64,000 nucleotides of DNA, taken from Hermatobates lingyangjiaoensis. Its lineage: Eukaryota; Arthropoda; Insecta; Hemiptera; Hermatobatidae. Where the stretch lies: assembly GCA_026182355.1 (NCBI GenBank), contig JAPFBL010000049.1, positions 2,312,501-2,376,500 of the forward strand, in the 5' to 3' direction. Positions 46,051 to 57,689 of this stretch are shown one piece after another (position 1 is the first letter of the stretch; the number at the start of each line of letters is the position of its first letter). Below the pieces are notes generated by a model. It was not told the origin of the DNA, ran no database searches, and was given only the letters and a program-made list of their open reading frames with translations. Both the position numbers and the translations under genes were made by a program.

Positions 46051-47189
46051 TTCTAAGTGATAGCATCGTATAATTAGAATGTATTGAATGAAGTTATTGA
46101 ATTTTAGAATGAACGTTAAGTTTCTTATATAAAAACGTTAGTATTTAAAAATACCCATTAGTTTTTTCGTTTTTTATCTATACATTTCAAGTGTATGAAA
46201 CATTCTAATAAGTATATAAATAAATGACATCCAATTATAACTGGATGTGCGCAAAATGGTGGACGGGAAGAATTTACTATTCAAGGGTAACATTTTCCCT
46301 TCATATTATATGTATTATAAAGAAATTTCCAAAAGTAGTTGTTATCTAATTTACAGAAGTGTTTATGAATAAAATACTATGTTTTTGCACTTTTTTTGAC
46401 CACTTCGAACAGCCGTACCAAACTTCCTTTATGTAGGCTACTAATGAAAGGAACAGATATCCTTAATTATATTTCAACGTCCGTTTTACTAGGAAAGTTT
46501 TTAATCCTGTTTCCGTCTAAATCTATAAAATTTATTCATAAAAGATCTAACATATTGATAACAAAAAGGAACAAAAGTTTTACGAATGCATTACTTTTCA
46601 AGAAATTTGGAAACACGTATTCGAGTAGAAACACTGTCCACCTAGAGAGCAAAACTGAGTGTTTCGAGCACATTGAATAACATTCTCTAAAAATGGATGA
46701 TTCCAAAGGTAATTCTTTTAAAACTTCGTCCAGTGAATTGTAAACTTTTGTTATGGCTGTAGTACATCCTAATCCCCCATTATGAGCGTCTAGTAATTTC
46801 TTCAATTAAATTTCCAGATATGCTATATATTCAGTAATTTAATATTGGTTTAATGTAAATGTATGCATACCTAACAGCATACCTAACACAAAATAACATA
46901 ACATAACATTTCAATAGAAATCTTTGTTTTAAAATGTACTTGAATAAAAAAATCATGGTTTAGCAAATATGACAAGATTAAAACAAAAATCCGTTTTTCA
47001 TAGTTAGAATCGGGGAATCCTTGGTAAACTAAGGCTACCGTGAATTGCCGCAAACTGAGTCAGCATAAACAAAGGATAACTTTACTAATAAAAATTCTGG
47101 TTCTAACTAACTATAGCAGTCCAATTTTGTAGATCATGGTAGTTTGCATTACATGCTGCGAACAACAAAGCAATTCAAGTTTAGTAGAT
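46051..47189. other. AT-rich intergenic DNA, no gene supported
   Basis: A minus-strand open frame at 46805-46536 has a plausible amino-acid mix (MKKLLDAHNGGLGC...), but I recognise no family and it ends in low-complexity sequence. Confidence 0.5.
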
Positions 47190-47262
47190 CATATTAGCCT
47201 TGTTCGGTTTCCTGGAAATGAAATAGCAGATAAGTTGACCAAATTGGGCCCCCGATAATATA
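47190..47262 (+). pseudogene. Small LINE RNase H relic
   Basis: The plus strand encodes LVRFPGNEIADKLTKLG. This matches the end of the WxPGHxGIxGNExADxLAKxG motif of LINE or retroviral-type RNase H, with the GH segment lost. Neighbouring sequence gives no further match. Confidence 0.5.
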
Positions 47263-49085
47263 GAAAAAAGTGAATCCAAGCTTATATGGCTTCCTGGCTT
47301 ATCAACTCAATTTGTTCCAAAATATCCAAGGTGCAAAATAAATCTGTTGTGGTAGGAAAGAAATGAGAGTAACTTGCCATAAACAGCCCACTGGATGCAC
47401 AAGTCACGTGATGCACCCCGTCTTCAAAACACTTCCAGACACGCTTATCCTACTGCCACATCCGCAGGATGGGCCTACTCCGCTTCATACATGCTATGTG
47501 CGGTCACCTTTCAATGGCCTTCGAGCAGCTGTTCCTTGTCGGGTATTGGAGGATGTCAGAGTAGAAGTAAGCTATTCCAATCTGTCTTTTCCATTGCTCT
47601 TTTCTGATCATAGTGATGCCTAATAGCAGAGAGATAAAGATTAGTCGTTGAATAAACGAACACAACAAACCATTTTCACATCTTTGCTTGGTTACCCATT
47701 CTATTCTATCATTAAACACTCAGTTCATAGTTACGAAATGTCTTTGCTTTTTTCTTCCAACTTTGAGCAGTTCCACTGTTTCAAAGTATTTTTCTTTCTT
47801 CAAAGTATTGTATTCTTGAAATATATTCACTTTTTCTAAATCAGTCTTGTCCTTCTTTCGCATATATGCTTTAATAGCTTACTGAAATGATTGAATGATA
47901 AATAATCTCATTTCTTTTATTTCAACATCACTACAATTTACTTTTAAATCCAAATTATTTTTTTTTCCATACCTGATTTTACTTTATAGGGTTAATAGAC
48001 ATACTGATTATTATTGTGTTTCATTATTTTACTTGGTAACCTTTGTCCATTTCTATAATATATATATAAATATATATACGTTGAAATATTGGCAACAAAT
48101 TTTTAGTGACGTGGCCCTGCTTCTTTCTTGCTGGATTAATTGGTAGTAGTAAGTTATCTCTGTCTCCACTACCTAATTTTATTTATAGTAGGGCTTTTCT
48201 TATTAAAGATCTACCTAATTTTTTTACTCTTAGCTAGTCTATACTATTTTAGTTCAATACATTTATTTTCTTTTTTTCTGATTATTATGAAACTGCTAAG
48301 CTAATTATTTCCTGAAAAGTTTCCTTCTTATTTGTTTCTTGAAGTAGTTTATTCCGTATTTTTGAATCTTTTATTTCCCTAATCAATTGAAACCACAGAG
48401 AAACCTCTGTTATTGACAGGAAATATTCAAGATATTAATTTATCTTGTGTTAAGCAGCACTTTAAATCAATTTTATAAACAACTTCAATTTCTACCTCTT
48501 CGTCATTTACTAATTACTTTACTTCTTTCTGAATGCCCAAGTACTTCTTCTAGTTGTTCTCATTGTTCCGATTCTAGTCCAAACATTATTCTGAAAGGTT
48601 CTTTGTATACAAAAAGGTATAACTATTTTCAATTAGTAAAGAATTGCATGCAATGTGTTCTTCTATTTTAGCACATTCGTTTCTTTTGAACAACTTCCTG
48701 ATTCATTTCTCCCCTTTGTGTCTCTAGTCAGTACTGATATTTTTTTTTGTTTTTACTAAACTGACTAACATAAAAAATTGTATGAATACTCAATTCTCCA
48801 TTCTTATAAATATAATACTTTCCAAATCTCATTTTGACAAATAACAATCAGAATGTAACATTCATTATAATAGCCAGTTAACAATTAATTGTCATGGTTT
48901 AGTTGTCTAATTAGCTTCAGATATGTAGTATATACTACTATATGTAGTATATACATATGTTGGCAGTAGACATTAGCCTCACTGTTTATTATGGTCTCAT
49001 TTCTATTATTTTTGGTAGTTTATTACGGGTTGTTGTGATCGTTCGGGAATTACGGCAATGATTGCCGTTTTGATTATATATTAGA
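47263..49085. other. Intergenic DNA, nothing recognised
   Basis: A less AT-rich patch at 47360-47620 has overlapping open frames with no motif. A (TA)n-like run is at 48058-48079, and a palindromic GTAGTATATAC stretch is near 48926-48960. Confidence 0.55.
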
Positions 49086-49140
49086 TTATTCCTGCAACAT
49101 GTTCGGACTGTTCTGACAGTCATCTTCAGACAACATTCTT
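49086..49140 (-). ncRNA. Hammerhead-like hairpin
   Basis: On the minus strand TTGT, CTGAAGA, T, stem II GACTGT/ACAGTC, C, GAACATGTT, GCAG. The 6-bp stem II is perfect. TTGT/GCAG can form a short stem I. GAAC replaces GAAAC and the site would be GTT. No PLE coding sequence is adjacent. Confidence 0.45.
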
Positions 49141-49330
49141 ATTTCTCTACTTAACTGAAGTCAGAGACACTGGTCATTATATATTGCATCTACATAGTTG
49201 TCTGTATCTGAATCCTACATTTTCTATTATCAGATGATTTGCTATTTGAAGACCAATAGAAATAATTGTTTTACTATTTCAGGCTGGTCTAGGTGAACTA
49301 GGACGTTCTTGAAGTTCTGTTCCTTTCAAC

Positions 49331-49334
<4 letters not shown>

Positions 49335-49377
<43 letters not shown>
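49335..49377. repeat. (TA)n tract, 43 bp
   Basis: A long alternating TA run with no recognisable element directly attached. Confidence 0.9.
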
Positions 49378-49380
<3 letters not shown>

Positions 49381-49591
49381 GAAATGTCACATTAAGCACA
49401 CACGACTCTAAAATTAACGAAATCATTCCAAATTCAAAAGAAAAATTACAACATTTTATTTAATGGCTTTTAAGGTATCGTTGTCAAGAAACAAAAACCT
49501 GGTTTTTTTGATAATAGCTACCTGAAGAGGACTTAAAAATTTTCATTTTTCATTTCGATAAGTAGTGCTTTCTTCAATATATATATATTCG

Positions 49592-49740
49592 TCTATTTGG
49601 GGAGCAGACCTTCGTTTGTACAAGTTCTATTGAAACCTATCCCTATTTCTAGTCTAACACTTTTTCGGATTAATTTTTACAATCTTCTGACCTCTGACTT
49701 CCAAAAGTTTGAGACAAGATATATTAGTTCTCCAAAATTT
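49592..49740 (-). pseudogene. Penelope-like element N-terminal fragment ending at (TA)n
   Basis: The minus strand starts with AAATAAAAATTTTGGAGA (shared with 12580-12600), then encodes KLIRKSVRLEIGIGFNRTCT, then NEGLLPK, a stop and TNIY, and meets a short TA tract at 49578-49588. It is homologous to 12545-12750. Confidence 0.65.
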
Positions 49741-49744
49741 TTAT

Positions 49745-49955
49745 TTCTATTTCTACAAACGGCGGAAGGAAGGTAACCTTCACTGACTTGCCGTTGCGTC
49801 TACAACGTGCTTGGTCTCCCTTTCTCTTTTCTCCTGAAGACAGATTATCCGAAAATTTGAAATGTAAGTGTGTTTCCTTACTCTGTGTGTTACTCTTCTT
49901 GAATTTTGAACTCGCGTTGTGTCCAGTTTGGATCGTGTTTCGTTTTATTAAGTGA

Positions 49956-49957
<2 letters not shown>
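49745..49957 (+). mobile_element. PLE-type terminal cassette (f)
   Basis: The lead CTTGCCGTTGCGTCTACAAC is shared with cassette (a). TCTCCTGAAGACAG (CTGAAGA 49834-49840), a weakened hairpin, ATCCGAAAATTTG and ATGTAAGTGTGTTTCC follow, then about 90 bp to a (TA)n at 49958-49993. It is head-to-head with the N-terminal fragment to its left. Confidence 0.6.

Positions 49958-49993
<36 letters not shown>
49958..49993. repeat. (TA)n tract
   Basis: An alternating TA run between cassettes (f) and (g). Confidence 0.9.
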
Positions 49994-49997
<4 letters not shown>

Positions 49998-50115
49998 CAC
50001 TTCGTCCTCTCTTCTAGTCTACTCTCCTGATGACGAACAACAGTTCGAAATATTGAATTCTGTAAGTGTTCTTTTTATTCTCTTTTCTGTGTCGTGCTTT
50101 GTGTAATTTAAAGAG

Positions 50116-50116
<1 letters not shown>
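49994..50116 (+). mobile_element. (TA)n-bounded cassette (g), 123 bp
   Basis: CTCTCCTGATGACGAAC, a 4-nt loop, GTTCGAAATATTG, then CTGTAAGTGTTC, then TCTTTTCTGTGTCGTGC and a TA tract. CTGATGA is at 50027-50033 and the stem CGAAC/GTTCG is perfect. It is closely related to cassette (d) at 12951-13104. TA tracts flank both sides. Confidence 0.65.

Positions 50117-50160
<44 letters not shown>
50117..50160. repeat. (TA)n tract
   Basis: An alternating TA run between cassette (g) and the large palindrome. Confidence 0.9.
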
Positions 50161-50161
<1 letters not shown>

Positions 50162-50201
50162 TTTTTGTTAGAAATACGATCCAAAACGGACAAAAATAGT
50201 G

Positions 50202-50463
50202 CAATATAGACAAAGAAACATAGAGAAATCAAAAGAACACACTTACAGTCTCTAATTTTCGGTTTGAACCGTCTTCAGGAGAGATAAGAGAGGGAAACCA
50301 AGCGCACTGTTTGGATTGTTGGAGATTGTTGGAGGGTCTCCAACCGTCTCTGAGCCAGTGCGCTTGGTTTCCCTCTCTTATCTCTCCTGAAGACGGTTCA
50401 AACCGAAAATTAGAGACTGTAAGTGTGTTCTTTTGATTTCTCTATGTTTCTTTGTCTATATTG
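50202..50463. repeat. Perfect 107-bp inverted repeat of cassette (h/i)
   Basis: Arms 50202-50308 and 50357-50463 are exact reverse complements over 107 bp around a 48-bp centre. Each arm holds CTGAAGA (minus 50278-50272; plus 50387-50393), stem GGTT/AACC, GAAAATTAG and CTGTAAGTGTGTTC. The whole is bounded by (TA)n at 50117-50160 and about 50473-50509. The perfect match points to recent formation or gene conversion between the arms. Confidence 0.9.
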
Positions 50464-50468
50464 AACTA

Positions 50469-50472
<4 letters not shown>

Positions 50473-50509
<37 letters not shown>
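50473..50509. repeat. (TA)n tract
   Basis: An alternating TA run to the right of the palindrome. Confidence 0.9.
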
Positions 50510-50514
<5 letters not shown>

Positions 50515-50539
50515 CAATCTGTCATATAATTATATTATA

Positions 50540-50603
50540 TTTGAGTCTGTAAGTGTGTTTCCTTACTCTATGTGTTACTCTTCTGGCATTTTGAACTCGT
50601 ATA
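50540..50603 (+). mobile_element. Cassette tail fragment without the hairpin
   Basis: TTTGAGTCTGTAAGTGTG, then TTTCCTTACTCTATGTGT, matches cassettes (a) and (f) downstream of the hairpin. The upstream part is missing and AT-rich sequence takes its place. Confidence 0.6.
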
Positions 50604-50965
50604 TATTATATCATTTATAACAAGGACAGTTTAAATTTAAATAGTATTTATTGAGGTGTGTTAAATTAAATATTGTTGATCGTTGCAATATTTTTTAGTG
50701 ATTTTTTTTGTTTTGTGTGATAACATTTGGTGTCCTGCTTGGCTGCGGTTTAGTGTCACGTGTTCATTCAAACTAAACAGTTGTTCAAATTTTCAAATTT
50801 TATCTTTTATAAAATGTCTAATGTAATACTCCAGTTTTTCTGTTTCAAAATGTTATGACTTTGTAAGTCCTCTCACTTACTTGTCTAAAATTCATATTGT
50901 ATTTTTTGCACTTTTTATGATGTTTGGTTTTTGAATTATTGTATTGTTTCTTATACTTCCTATGT
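50604..50965. other. AT-rich sequence, unassigned
   Basis: I recognise nothing. It may be PLE untranslated sequence, because it leads into a PLE-type terminal hairpin. Confidence 0.4.
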
Positions 50966-51070
50966 TTTTTAGACCTATGAAAAAGGTTTTAAATAAAAAC
51001 CTAAACGTCGGCATTGAAACTTTAATTCAGCCCTGAAAAACTGACCGAGTCTGATAAATTTTATTTTGTT
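50966..51070 (+). mobile_element. PLE terminal hairpin (CTATGAAA type) with downstream block
   Basis: GACCTATGAAAAAGGTTTT, loop, AAAACCTAAACGTCGGC, then ACTGACCGAGTCTGATAA. It is homologous to 5300-5400 (minus) and 51330-51425 (minus). Confidence 0.55.
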
Positions 51071-51113
51071 TTTATTTCGCGGTCAATACTTATTCAAGAT
51101 TTATATATATAAA

Positions 51114-51318
51114 AATTTCACATAAACACGTGAAATAACAGTCAATGATCAAACCACAATATGAAATGGGAAAACAAAACTAAAATCATTCAACTGTAAC
51201 AAGCGGTCTTCGTCAGAGTCAAGCAGTTGTTTTTTTGACTCTGACGAAGACCGCTTGTTACGGTTGAAATATCTTAGTCTTGCTTTCCCATTTCATATTG
51301 TGGTTTGATCATTGATAT
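51114..51318. repeat. Palindromic PLE-type terminal cassette (l)
   Basis: Arms of about 81 bp (51142-51222 and about 51235-51315) face each other around a short centre with roughly 7 mismatches. Each has CTGACGA (minus 51216-51210; plus 51241-51247). On the right arm the stem GACCG/CGGTT is followed by GAAA. The left end keeps the hairpin ATTTCAC/GTGAAAT (51116-51136). A short (TA)n follows at 51316-51328. Confidence 0.75.
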
Positions 51319-51329
51319 ATATATATATG

Positions 51330-51425
51330 ACTAAAATTAAACAGGGTTTGGTCAGTCTTCCAAGTTTAATTTAACTTACATCACAAACGTTTCGATTTTA
51401 AATAATTTTTTTTTGCATAGGCCTA
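51330..51425 (-). mobile_element. PLE terminal hairpin (CTATGCAA type), inverted copy
   Basis: On the minus strand GGCCTATGCAAAAAAAAA, then TTAAAATCGAAACGTTTG, then AAGACTGACCAAACCCTG. It is a diverged copy of 50966-51070. The two face each other across cassette (l). Confidence 0.5.
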
Positions 51426-53260
51426 CAAAATAGAAGAAAAGAATAAGTTACTGAACAATGAATAAATAACCATATAACAATCATACAGCCAATTACAACT
51501 TGTTTATACGTATATTATCATAGAATTGTTATTAAGTAAATTGGAAACAAGTACACGAACTTACAAAGTAAGATTATTTGAAAATGAAAACTATTAATTT
51601 TACAGTACAGTAGTATAAATATGATCATTGAATAATGGTGTTTATAAAGGGAATTTTACTTGTGCTAGATATATATAATGTTCTATGGCTTAGAGGAGAT
51701 TAACTATAACAATTTAGACATTTACTTTTATATTCCATGTAGGGATATCTTCTTTGCACGAAATTATGATTGCAGATGCCTAGTAGTTTTCACTCACTAA
51801 TTCTACTTTGTCCCTAATTCTTTCTCTGGTGCTGGAGTAGCAATTCACGAAACAAATATCCTTATTCAGTTCATCTTGTGTTCCAAAATAACTCTTTATT
51901 TGGTCCCGCAAAGTAATTTAAACTTTGTAAGAATATTGGTGTATAAAGAACTCTTCTAAATTGACTGATAAACTTTCCTTATTTACTTTTTGTATTCCTC
52001 CGGAACATTTTGCTACGATTGTATGCATTAAATTATCCGTTGGTATGAAGTCATTACTCTTTAGTAATTAACTCAAGACATTCAATTAATTTAACAACTG
52101 AAGGTTGACTCCTTATTTGAAGTTTATCGTCTAGCTCTAGAACATGATGACATATCATTCAAAGCTTTTATATAAGTTGTTCATCTTAAAGAGGTCTTCA
52201 AGCTGATAATACAGCAAATACCTCTATCTCTAAAGCCGCATTTTGAAATTAATAATGCATATGGGTATCTAGACATAGCTGTAATAATTACATAATCGAT
52301 GAAGTTCTAATTATCTAAAGAAACTAATTAATATTTTCTCATAACAACTGTTGATGTGCTGACACAAGAGAGACTCCCGTTCTTAGAATGCTGTTTGGTC
52401 GGTGCCTCGTCATTCATGTTACCGATCAATACAAGTCATAAACAAACAAATTTCGTTCCCGCACTTTAAAGAATCAAGATATTCCATTCCGATTTTAAAC
52501 TACAATATTATTGATATAATGTACAGTTGATTACTGCGCAGTAATTCTTCACCAAATCATTGTTCATTTCAAAAGTATAAATCTTTTTACATTTCATACT
52601 GTATATTCTACAGTATGATCTCTAGTAACATAGTTTTCCTAAGTTTTGGATCCATGATATGTATTTCGTGTCTCAGATTTTTCACTAATCTCAGAATTCT
52701 AAGAAATGTAGAAATTATGTACTCGTATTTCGATCATTTTTTACATGTAAACAGTAAAAATAATATTTTATATTTTCTCTTCCTATTGTTTAAAATGTTG
52801 AAACTATTTTCGGTACTGACCTTATATAAATATTTATGAAAAATTTTAGTTTCGGGTATGTAGAGAAAAAAATTATAAAATCAAAACAATGACCTTTAAT
52901 ACTCTTTTTTTTCAACTGTATTCACCAAAAACCTATACAAATCATTCTCTTATAAAGAGTTATTTTTGGGTTTCATTAGTTTCACAATAATTTGTGAAAC
53001 AAATAAAGGTGTGTCCATCTTTTAGAAGCAACAATAAGTACAAATTTATGCATAATTATGCAAGGGACTCACATCTTTGCATTAAAACAATTTGAAATGT
53101 TGTTCAGTTAAAGCTAACATTAATTCTATAATAAATTCAAAATTTCAACTGTACAGAATTAGTAGTTCAAGGAAACAGGAAAATCTAAGAACGCATAATG
53201 ATATAAAGTAGATTTGCTATGTTGCATTACTGACCAAAAATTAAACATCTCAGTCATACC
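51426..53260. other. AT-rich intergenic DNA, nothing recognised
   Basis: I see no coding, RNA or repeat signal that I can support. Confidence 0.6.
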
Positions 53261-53430
53261 TAACGGGCTATGGGTATAATATCAAACTGATCCATCTAAC
53301 AAACCTACCTGTAGCGTGTCTACAATCTTTTGGATATACGCCCACCCCGAACCCCCCCCCCCCCCCCCCCCCCCCAATCCCAAACACGTGTACACTAAAT
53401 GCACCAAACACATACGCACAGTCAAAAAAC
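53261..53430 (+). repeat. Unidentified dispersed repeat, partial copy D, with 24-C run
   Basis: ATCAAACTGATCCATCTAAC, then TAGCGTGTCTACAATCTTTT and GGATATACGCCCACC, align with the matching stretch of copy C just before its CA repeat (57130-57200). Here the simple-repeat position is taken by 24 consecutive C (53352-53375). Confidence 0.5.
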
Positions 53431-56063
53431 TACAAAAATATTTCAAAAGTTTAGCATTTACTCGTAAGGTCTACCTTTCAAATTATTTAAAATAAAACAT
53501 AAATCCTTTGAAATCTTGAAATCAAATAATTAATGTTGACTATACTTTACTGTGGCTCCACTTACTATACTTTAGCTTGGCTTTTCTTATAAGACGTAAA
53601 GCCTTTAAGAATGCTATTGAAATGATAAAATAATCCAGATTGTGTTTCTATTATCTTAAAAGCAGAATATTGTTTTACAAACTAAGAAAAACAAGTTCTT
53701 GTGAATTGTAAAGCGATTTAGCTAAGAAAACTGTGTGAAAAAGGTAGCTAAAAAATGAAACTTTTAATTACAATATTGTTGAGGAAGACTAATTAAGATA
53801 TTCAATTATAAAGGATGACACCTAACCGAGACAGACTGGAGATAATCTATACAATTACACTATATAAGAGGTGAAAGTATAAAAATGAACTAACCAAACA
53901 CTGTTGGTAATTATAGTTAATGGGTTTGTAATGTTGGGGTATTTAAATATTTACTAAATAAATCTGATTAATTGATTAACTGTATAATAACTTTAAAATT
54001 CTCATATTTCATGTAAGAATTTATTATTAGTAATATGTAAGGGATGCTTATAATAATATTAAAAAAAGGTATTTTAAAACAAGTGAGATGAATACTTTGT
54101 AAAACAGTTAGATTAAAAAACAGTACGTGTAGATAGTCTAAAGAACAATTAATGGACTTATAATATTGAAAAGAAAATTAATACAATATTTCCACTAACC
54201 ATGACTACGATGTTCAACACCTTCTGTATTCTTGCATTGTCATTTAATCAACGTAAACTCATATTTTAAACATATATTAAACTAAATATTTCAATGAATG
54301 TACTCTTTTAAACACAGATATAAAACTAAATTTATCAATAAGGTTACATTTGAAATAATTTCAAACTGTTACAAATAACATCTACGTCGAATAGAAACGC
54401 AATTAAAAATTAAAATGGCTTGAAAAAATGAGAGCCGATCATTGGTCGAAATAATCATACGATGAAAAAGACATGCGCATTATGTACTGTTGGCGGGAAA
54501 TGAAGGGACTTCATTCTGCCTGAATAATTATTTATATTCAGACCTATGAATCTTCAGCTATTGAATTCAACTATTTTAAAAATTTCTTTTCTCCCAGTTA
54601 ATACCATACTTTGATAAGAGGAACTTTGTTTTACTGGCCTTATTTAATTTGATGGACTCCGTATTATAAAGTTTTATAAAAATAATAATAATATACCAAA
54701 TTTTATAACATGGTAACAAATCTGGAGTAGCCTGCACTTAATTTTGCTATAAGTAAAAAAAGTGTCAAACTAATTTACAACATAATGATTTTTGTCTCCT
54801 CAATAGCATTCACATGCAATCATAGATCAAGATTGTTACATTTTTCTAAAAAAAATTACATTTTTATTGTTTTTAAAAATTTGATTATTTCTTTCGTTTG
54901 TTTCTTCTTTGATTAAATCATGAATATGCACTTTACATCGCTGTCTTAATATCCTATCTCTTTATCCAATATAGTGGTGTCAAAAATCATTGCATCTTAT
55001 CCTCTAAAGCTCATTTTAATTTATTATAATCACTATTTAAAAAAAATACAATTAATTACCCACAGAAATGAATTACAAAAATGAAATAGTTTAATATATT
55101 TATATTCTGCATGCTAAAAATAATAATACAGCTGTAATAATAACGAAGTACATATAAATCATAAAACTGTTTATTTATGCAATATGTTAACAAATTAATG
55201 AAAAAAAAAAGGTTCAAAAACATATATAAAAATCTGAAGTAGCCTACACTCAACTTTAATATAATTCAACTTAATACCAAACTTCTTGGGTATACAGTAT
55301 ATAATGGCTTATTTAAGCATAATATAAACATCTATATGGGATGGGTTTATTAAGCTTATTTTTGTGTATCACACCACTGATGCAAATAATCTCATTAGTA
55401 TAACTCAGCAGTAATCACAGTTTTCAAAAACCAAAGTGAAAATTCCTTGATACGAAATAAACTACAAGATAACATGGCTTTTTTTCAAATAGCCATTGGA
55501 TTTCTTGTATCGTTTACTTGGTCTCCTTCTACATTGAATATTTAAGTCAAATTTTCTAATTTATAACAAGAAAATACTCTTATTTTTGCTGAAAAACATC
55601 GAAGAAAAAATGTCGTTTTAAGATAATTTATAATTAAGGATGTACGATAATTACATGTATTAATCTTCAAACGAAATATTTCAATTTTGAATTATGTTTT
55701 ACATTTTTGGTTCTTTATAGAATTATTATACTGGGAAATTTATGGTTTCTTAGTATTTAATAAAATCATTTTCCTTCCCTTTATCGAAAATCATAGATAC
55801 CGATTTCTTCTGAGCAAGTGTTTGTTACACTTTGCTGTACTTTGTTATAAGGTTGCTCTGAATGAATATTGAGAAAAAATAAATAAGTAATTAGCCAGAT
55901 TTACATACTCTAATTAGTAATTATTACTCATATTAAGTTGTGTACAAGAGTGCAATGTACAGATTTACTACAGCATTTTATGAGACTAATCCATCATGCC
56001 ATGGAAGACAAAAGTGATTTATTTATTAATGTTTATTGGCGGTGATTTTTTACATGTAAAAAT
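53431..56063. other. AT-rich intergenic DNA, nothing recognised
   Basis: I see no coding, RNA or repeat signal that I can support. Confidence 0.6.
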
Positions 56064-56077
56064 TTATTCCTCTTATA
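56064..56077. repeat. Target-site duplication, left of SINE copy 2
   Basis: TTATTCCTCTTATA is repeated exactly at 56398-56411. Confidence 0.9.
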
Positions 56078-56397
56078 GGGGGCCGGCTAGCTCAGTGGTT
56101 ACGTGCTCACCTCTGAACTGATAGGACCGGGGTTCAATCCTCACCAGGCCCTCTATTTATTCACGCGGGAGGTGAATAAATCTGAGCACGTCGTCCCACG
56201 GAGAAGGACGTTAAACCGTCGGTCCCGAGCCTGTACGATGTCAGGTACTCGTTAAAGATCCCTACTCTAAATATATTTGAGTTAGGCAAAATTTAGGACT
56301 CCCACTGTAGAATCAATCTTCATTGTGTGGTACCACAAAGGGCCAATGCTTGGCCTACGTGTGTGTTCCCTTGTGGGACTGCCACTGCAACCTAACC
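56078..56397 (+). mobile_element. tRNA-headed SINE, copy 2 (320 bp, 14-bp target duplication)
   Basis: GGGGGCCGGCTAGCTCAGTG starts the tRNA-like head, with an A box (TAGCTCAGTGG) and a B box GGTTCAATCC (56131-56140). The body shares ATTCACGCGGGAGGTGAATA, AAGGACGTTAAACCGTCGG and GATGTCAGGTACTCGTT with copy 1. The 3' part then differs: it ends in GCAACCTAACC without a poly-A tail. Perfect 14-bp duplications define both ends. It sits inside repeat copy C, whose TTATTCCTCTTATATCTC was the target, so it is younger than that repeat. Confidence 0.9.
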
Positions 56398-57360
56398 TTA
56401 TTCCTCTTATATCTCGTATAAGTCAATAAATTATTTAAAGTTTTCCTTTTATAAATATCAATTTTATCTCAGTGGATTTGATCAAAACATTTTTAAGTCA
56501 ATGTAAACATTGTAAAAAAAATATCAAAAATTCGACAAGTATAGCAGGTGACTCCTTAGTCCAGGATAAACAAACAGTTTTTATAGCTTTATAACTTTTT
56601 GCTGTGATTGAAATTTCAAGAATTTTTTTTTTATAAATTGCTAATTTTTTTTATCAATTTTTGGTCAAATTTTCCTGATTTTTTAATGAGCCGTTTAGCG
56701 TCGAAAAAACATTTTCTGAAAACAGATATCGTACTGTAATGCCCCTTTGAAGAATGTAATTTTAAAAAAAATTATTTCAACTCATTCTACATATAATTTT
56801 CGATCTTCAGGCATAGTTTCATTTTGATCTGTCAAACTGTATGGCTTGTATGGCTCTCACAAGCTTTGAGATTGAATCATAAGTCAACATTTTTACATTT
56901 TATTAAAAAAAAAATATTTTCCGTTGCTTTAAAATTTTGAATTTATTTTTTGTTTGTTGCGTTTGTAACCTCAAAGATAATGCCAAAATTTCAAAACTCT
57001 AGAGTTAGCAGTTTGTGAGAAAAAAATGTTTTCTGAAAAACGGTTTTTGGCAAAAAAAAATGCCTTTCCCGTCATGCATAATTGCTCCCAAACAATAGGG
57101 CTCATGTACACAATGAGGCCCATTTCTGTGCAAAATATCAACCTGATCCGTCAAAGATTCTAGACCATAGTGTGGCCACTAACTTTGGATGCATACTCAC
57201 CCACCCACACACACACACACGCACGCACACACACACGCACACATAGACATCATCGCAAAAACTTCATAAAACGACTTCTGGGACCTCAAAACATAATTCA
57301 GTCGAAATCTAGAGATCGAATCTTTCCACCATCACTATACTTAACTTATAGTAAAATAAA
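56398..57360 (+). repeat. Unidentified dispersed repeat, copy C
   Basis: It starts TTATTCCTCTTATATCTC and has the same ordered blocks as copies A and B: TTTATCTCAGTGGATTTGA, AGCAGGTGACTCCTTAGTCC, GAGCCGTTTAGCGTC, ACTGTAATGCCCCTTTG, TTTTGATCTGTCAAACTG, TGCATAATTGCTCCC. A CA/GCA simple repeat (57199-57242) and TTCTGGGACCTCAAAACAT follow. The end ACTATACTTAACTTATAGT is shared with copy B. No coding capacity or terminal repeats were seen. The left end may extend past the SINE insertion. Confidence 0.8.
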
Positions 57361-57689
57361 AATGTGTTACTTATGTTGATATTTTTAAATATTTTTCCAT
57401 TTTTCATTTTTAAATCTGGAAAATATTATTATTTTTTATATATTATTATTATTATTATTATTATTTAATCTCTCCGTTGAGATATTTCAATTATCAATAT
57501 AAACAATTTCAATATAAACATTTAATTACATGTTCTCCAATGATATATATTTGTTTTATAAAATCTAACTATTAATAGTAACTTAAATAAACCAATGCGT
57601 CTTCTGTCCTTTCAAAATGAGATATTTAAAAAAAATAGCTTAAGTTAGACCAAAGTTACTAATCACCATCAGGGAAAATCTACATATAT
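57361..57689. other. AT-rich sequence with an ATT repeat
   Basis: An (ATT)n run lies near 57442-57468. I recognise nothing else. Confidence 0.6.

Noticed and set aside
46536..46805. Minus-strand frame of 89 codons as a host or hAT gene
   Set aside because: No motif I can name; neighbouring sequence shows no exon signals; could be chance.
47363..47623. Overlapping plus-strand frames of 86 and 70 codons
   Set aside because: Less AT-rich, but I find no family motif. They may be LINE remnants near the RNase H relic.
56078..56155. A tRNA gene
   Set aside because: A and B boxes are present, but the sequence continues into a SINE body, is flanked by a 14-bp target duplication and has a related copy at 41907-42213. 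It is a SINE head.
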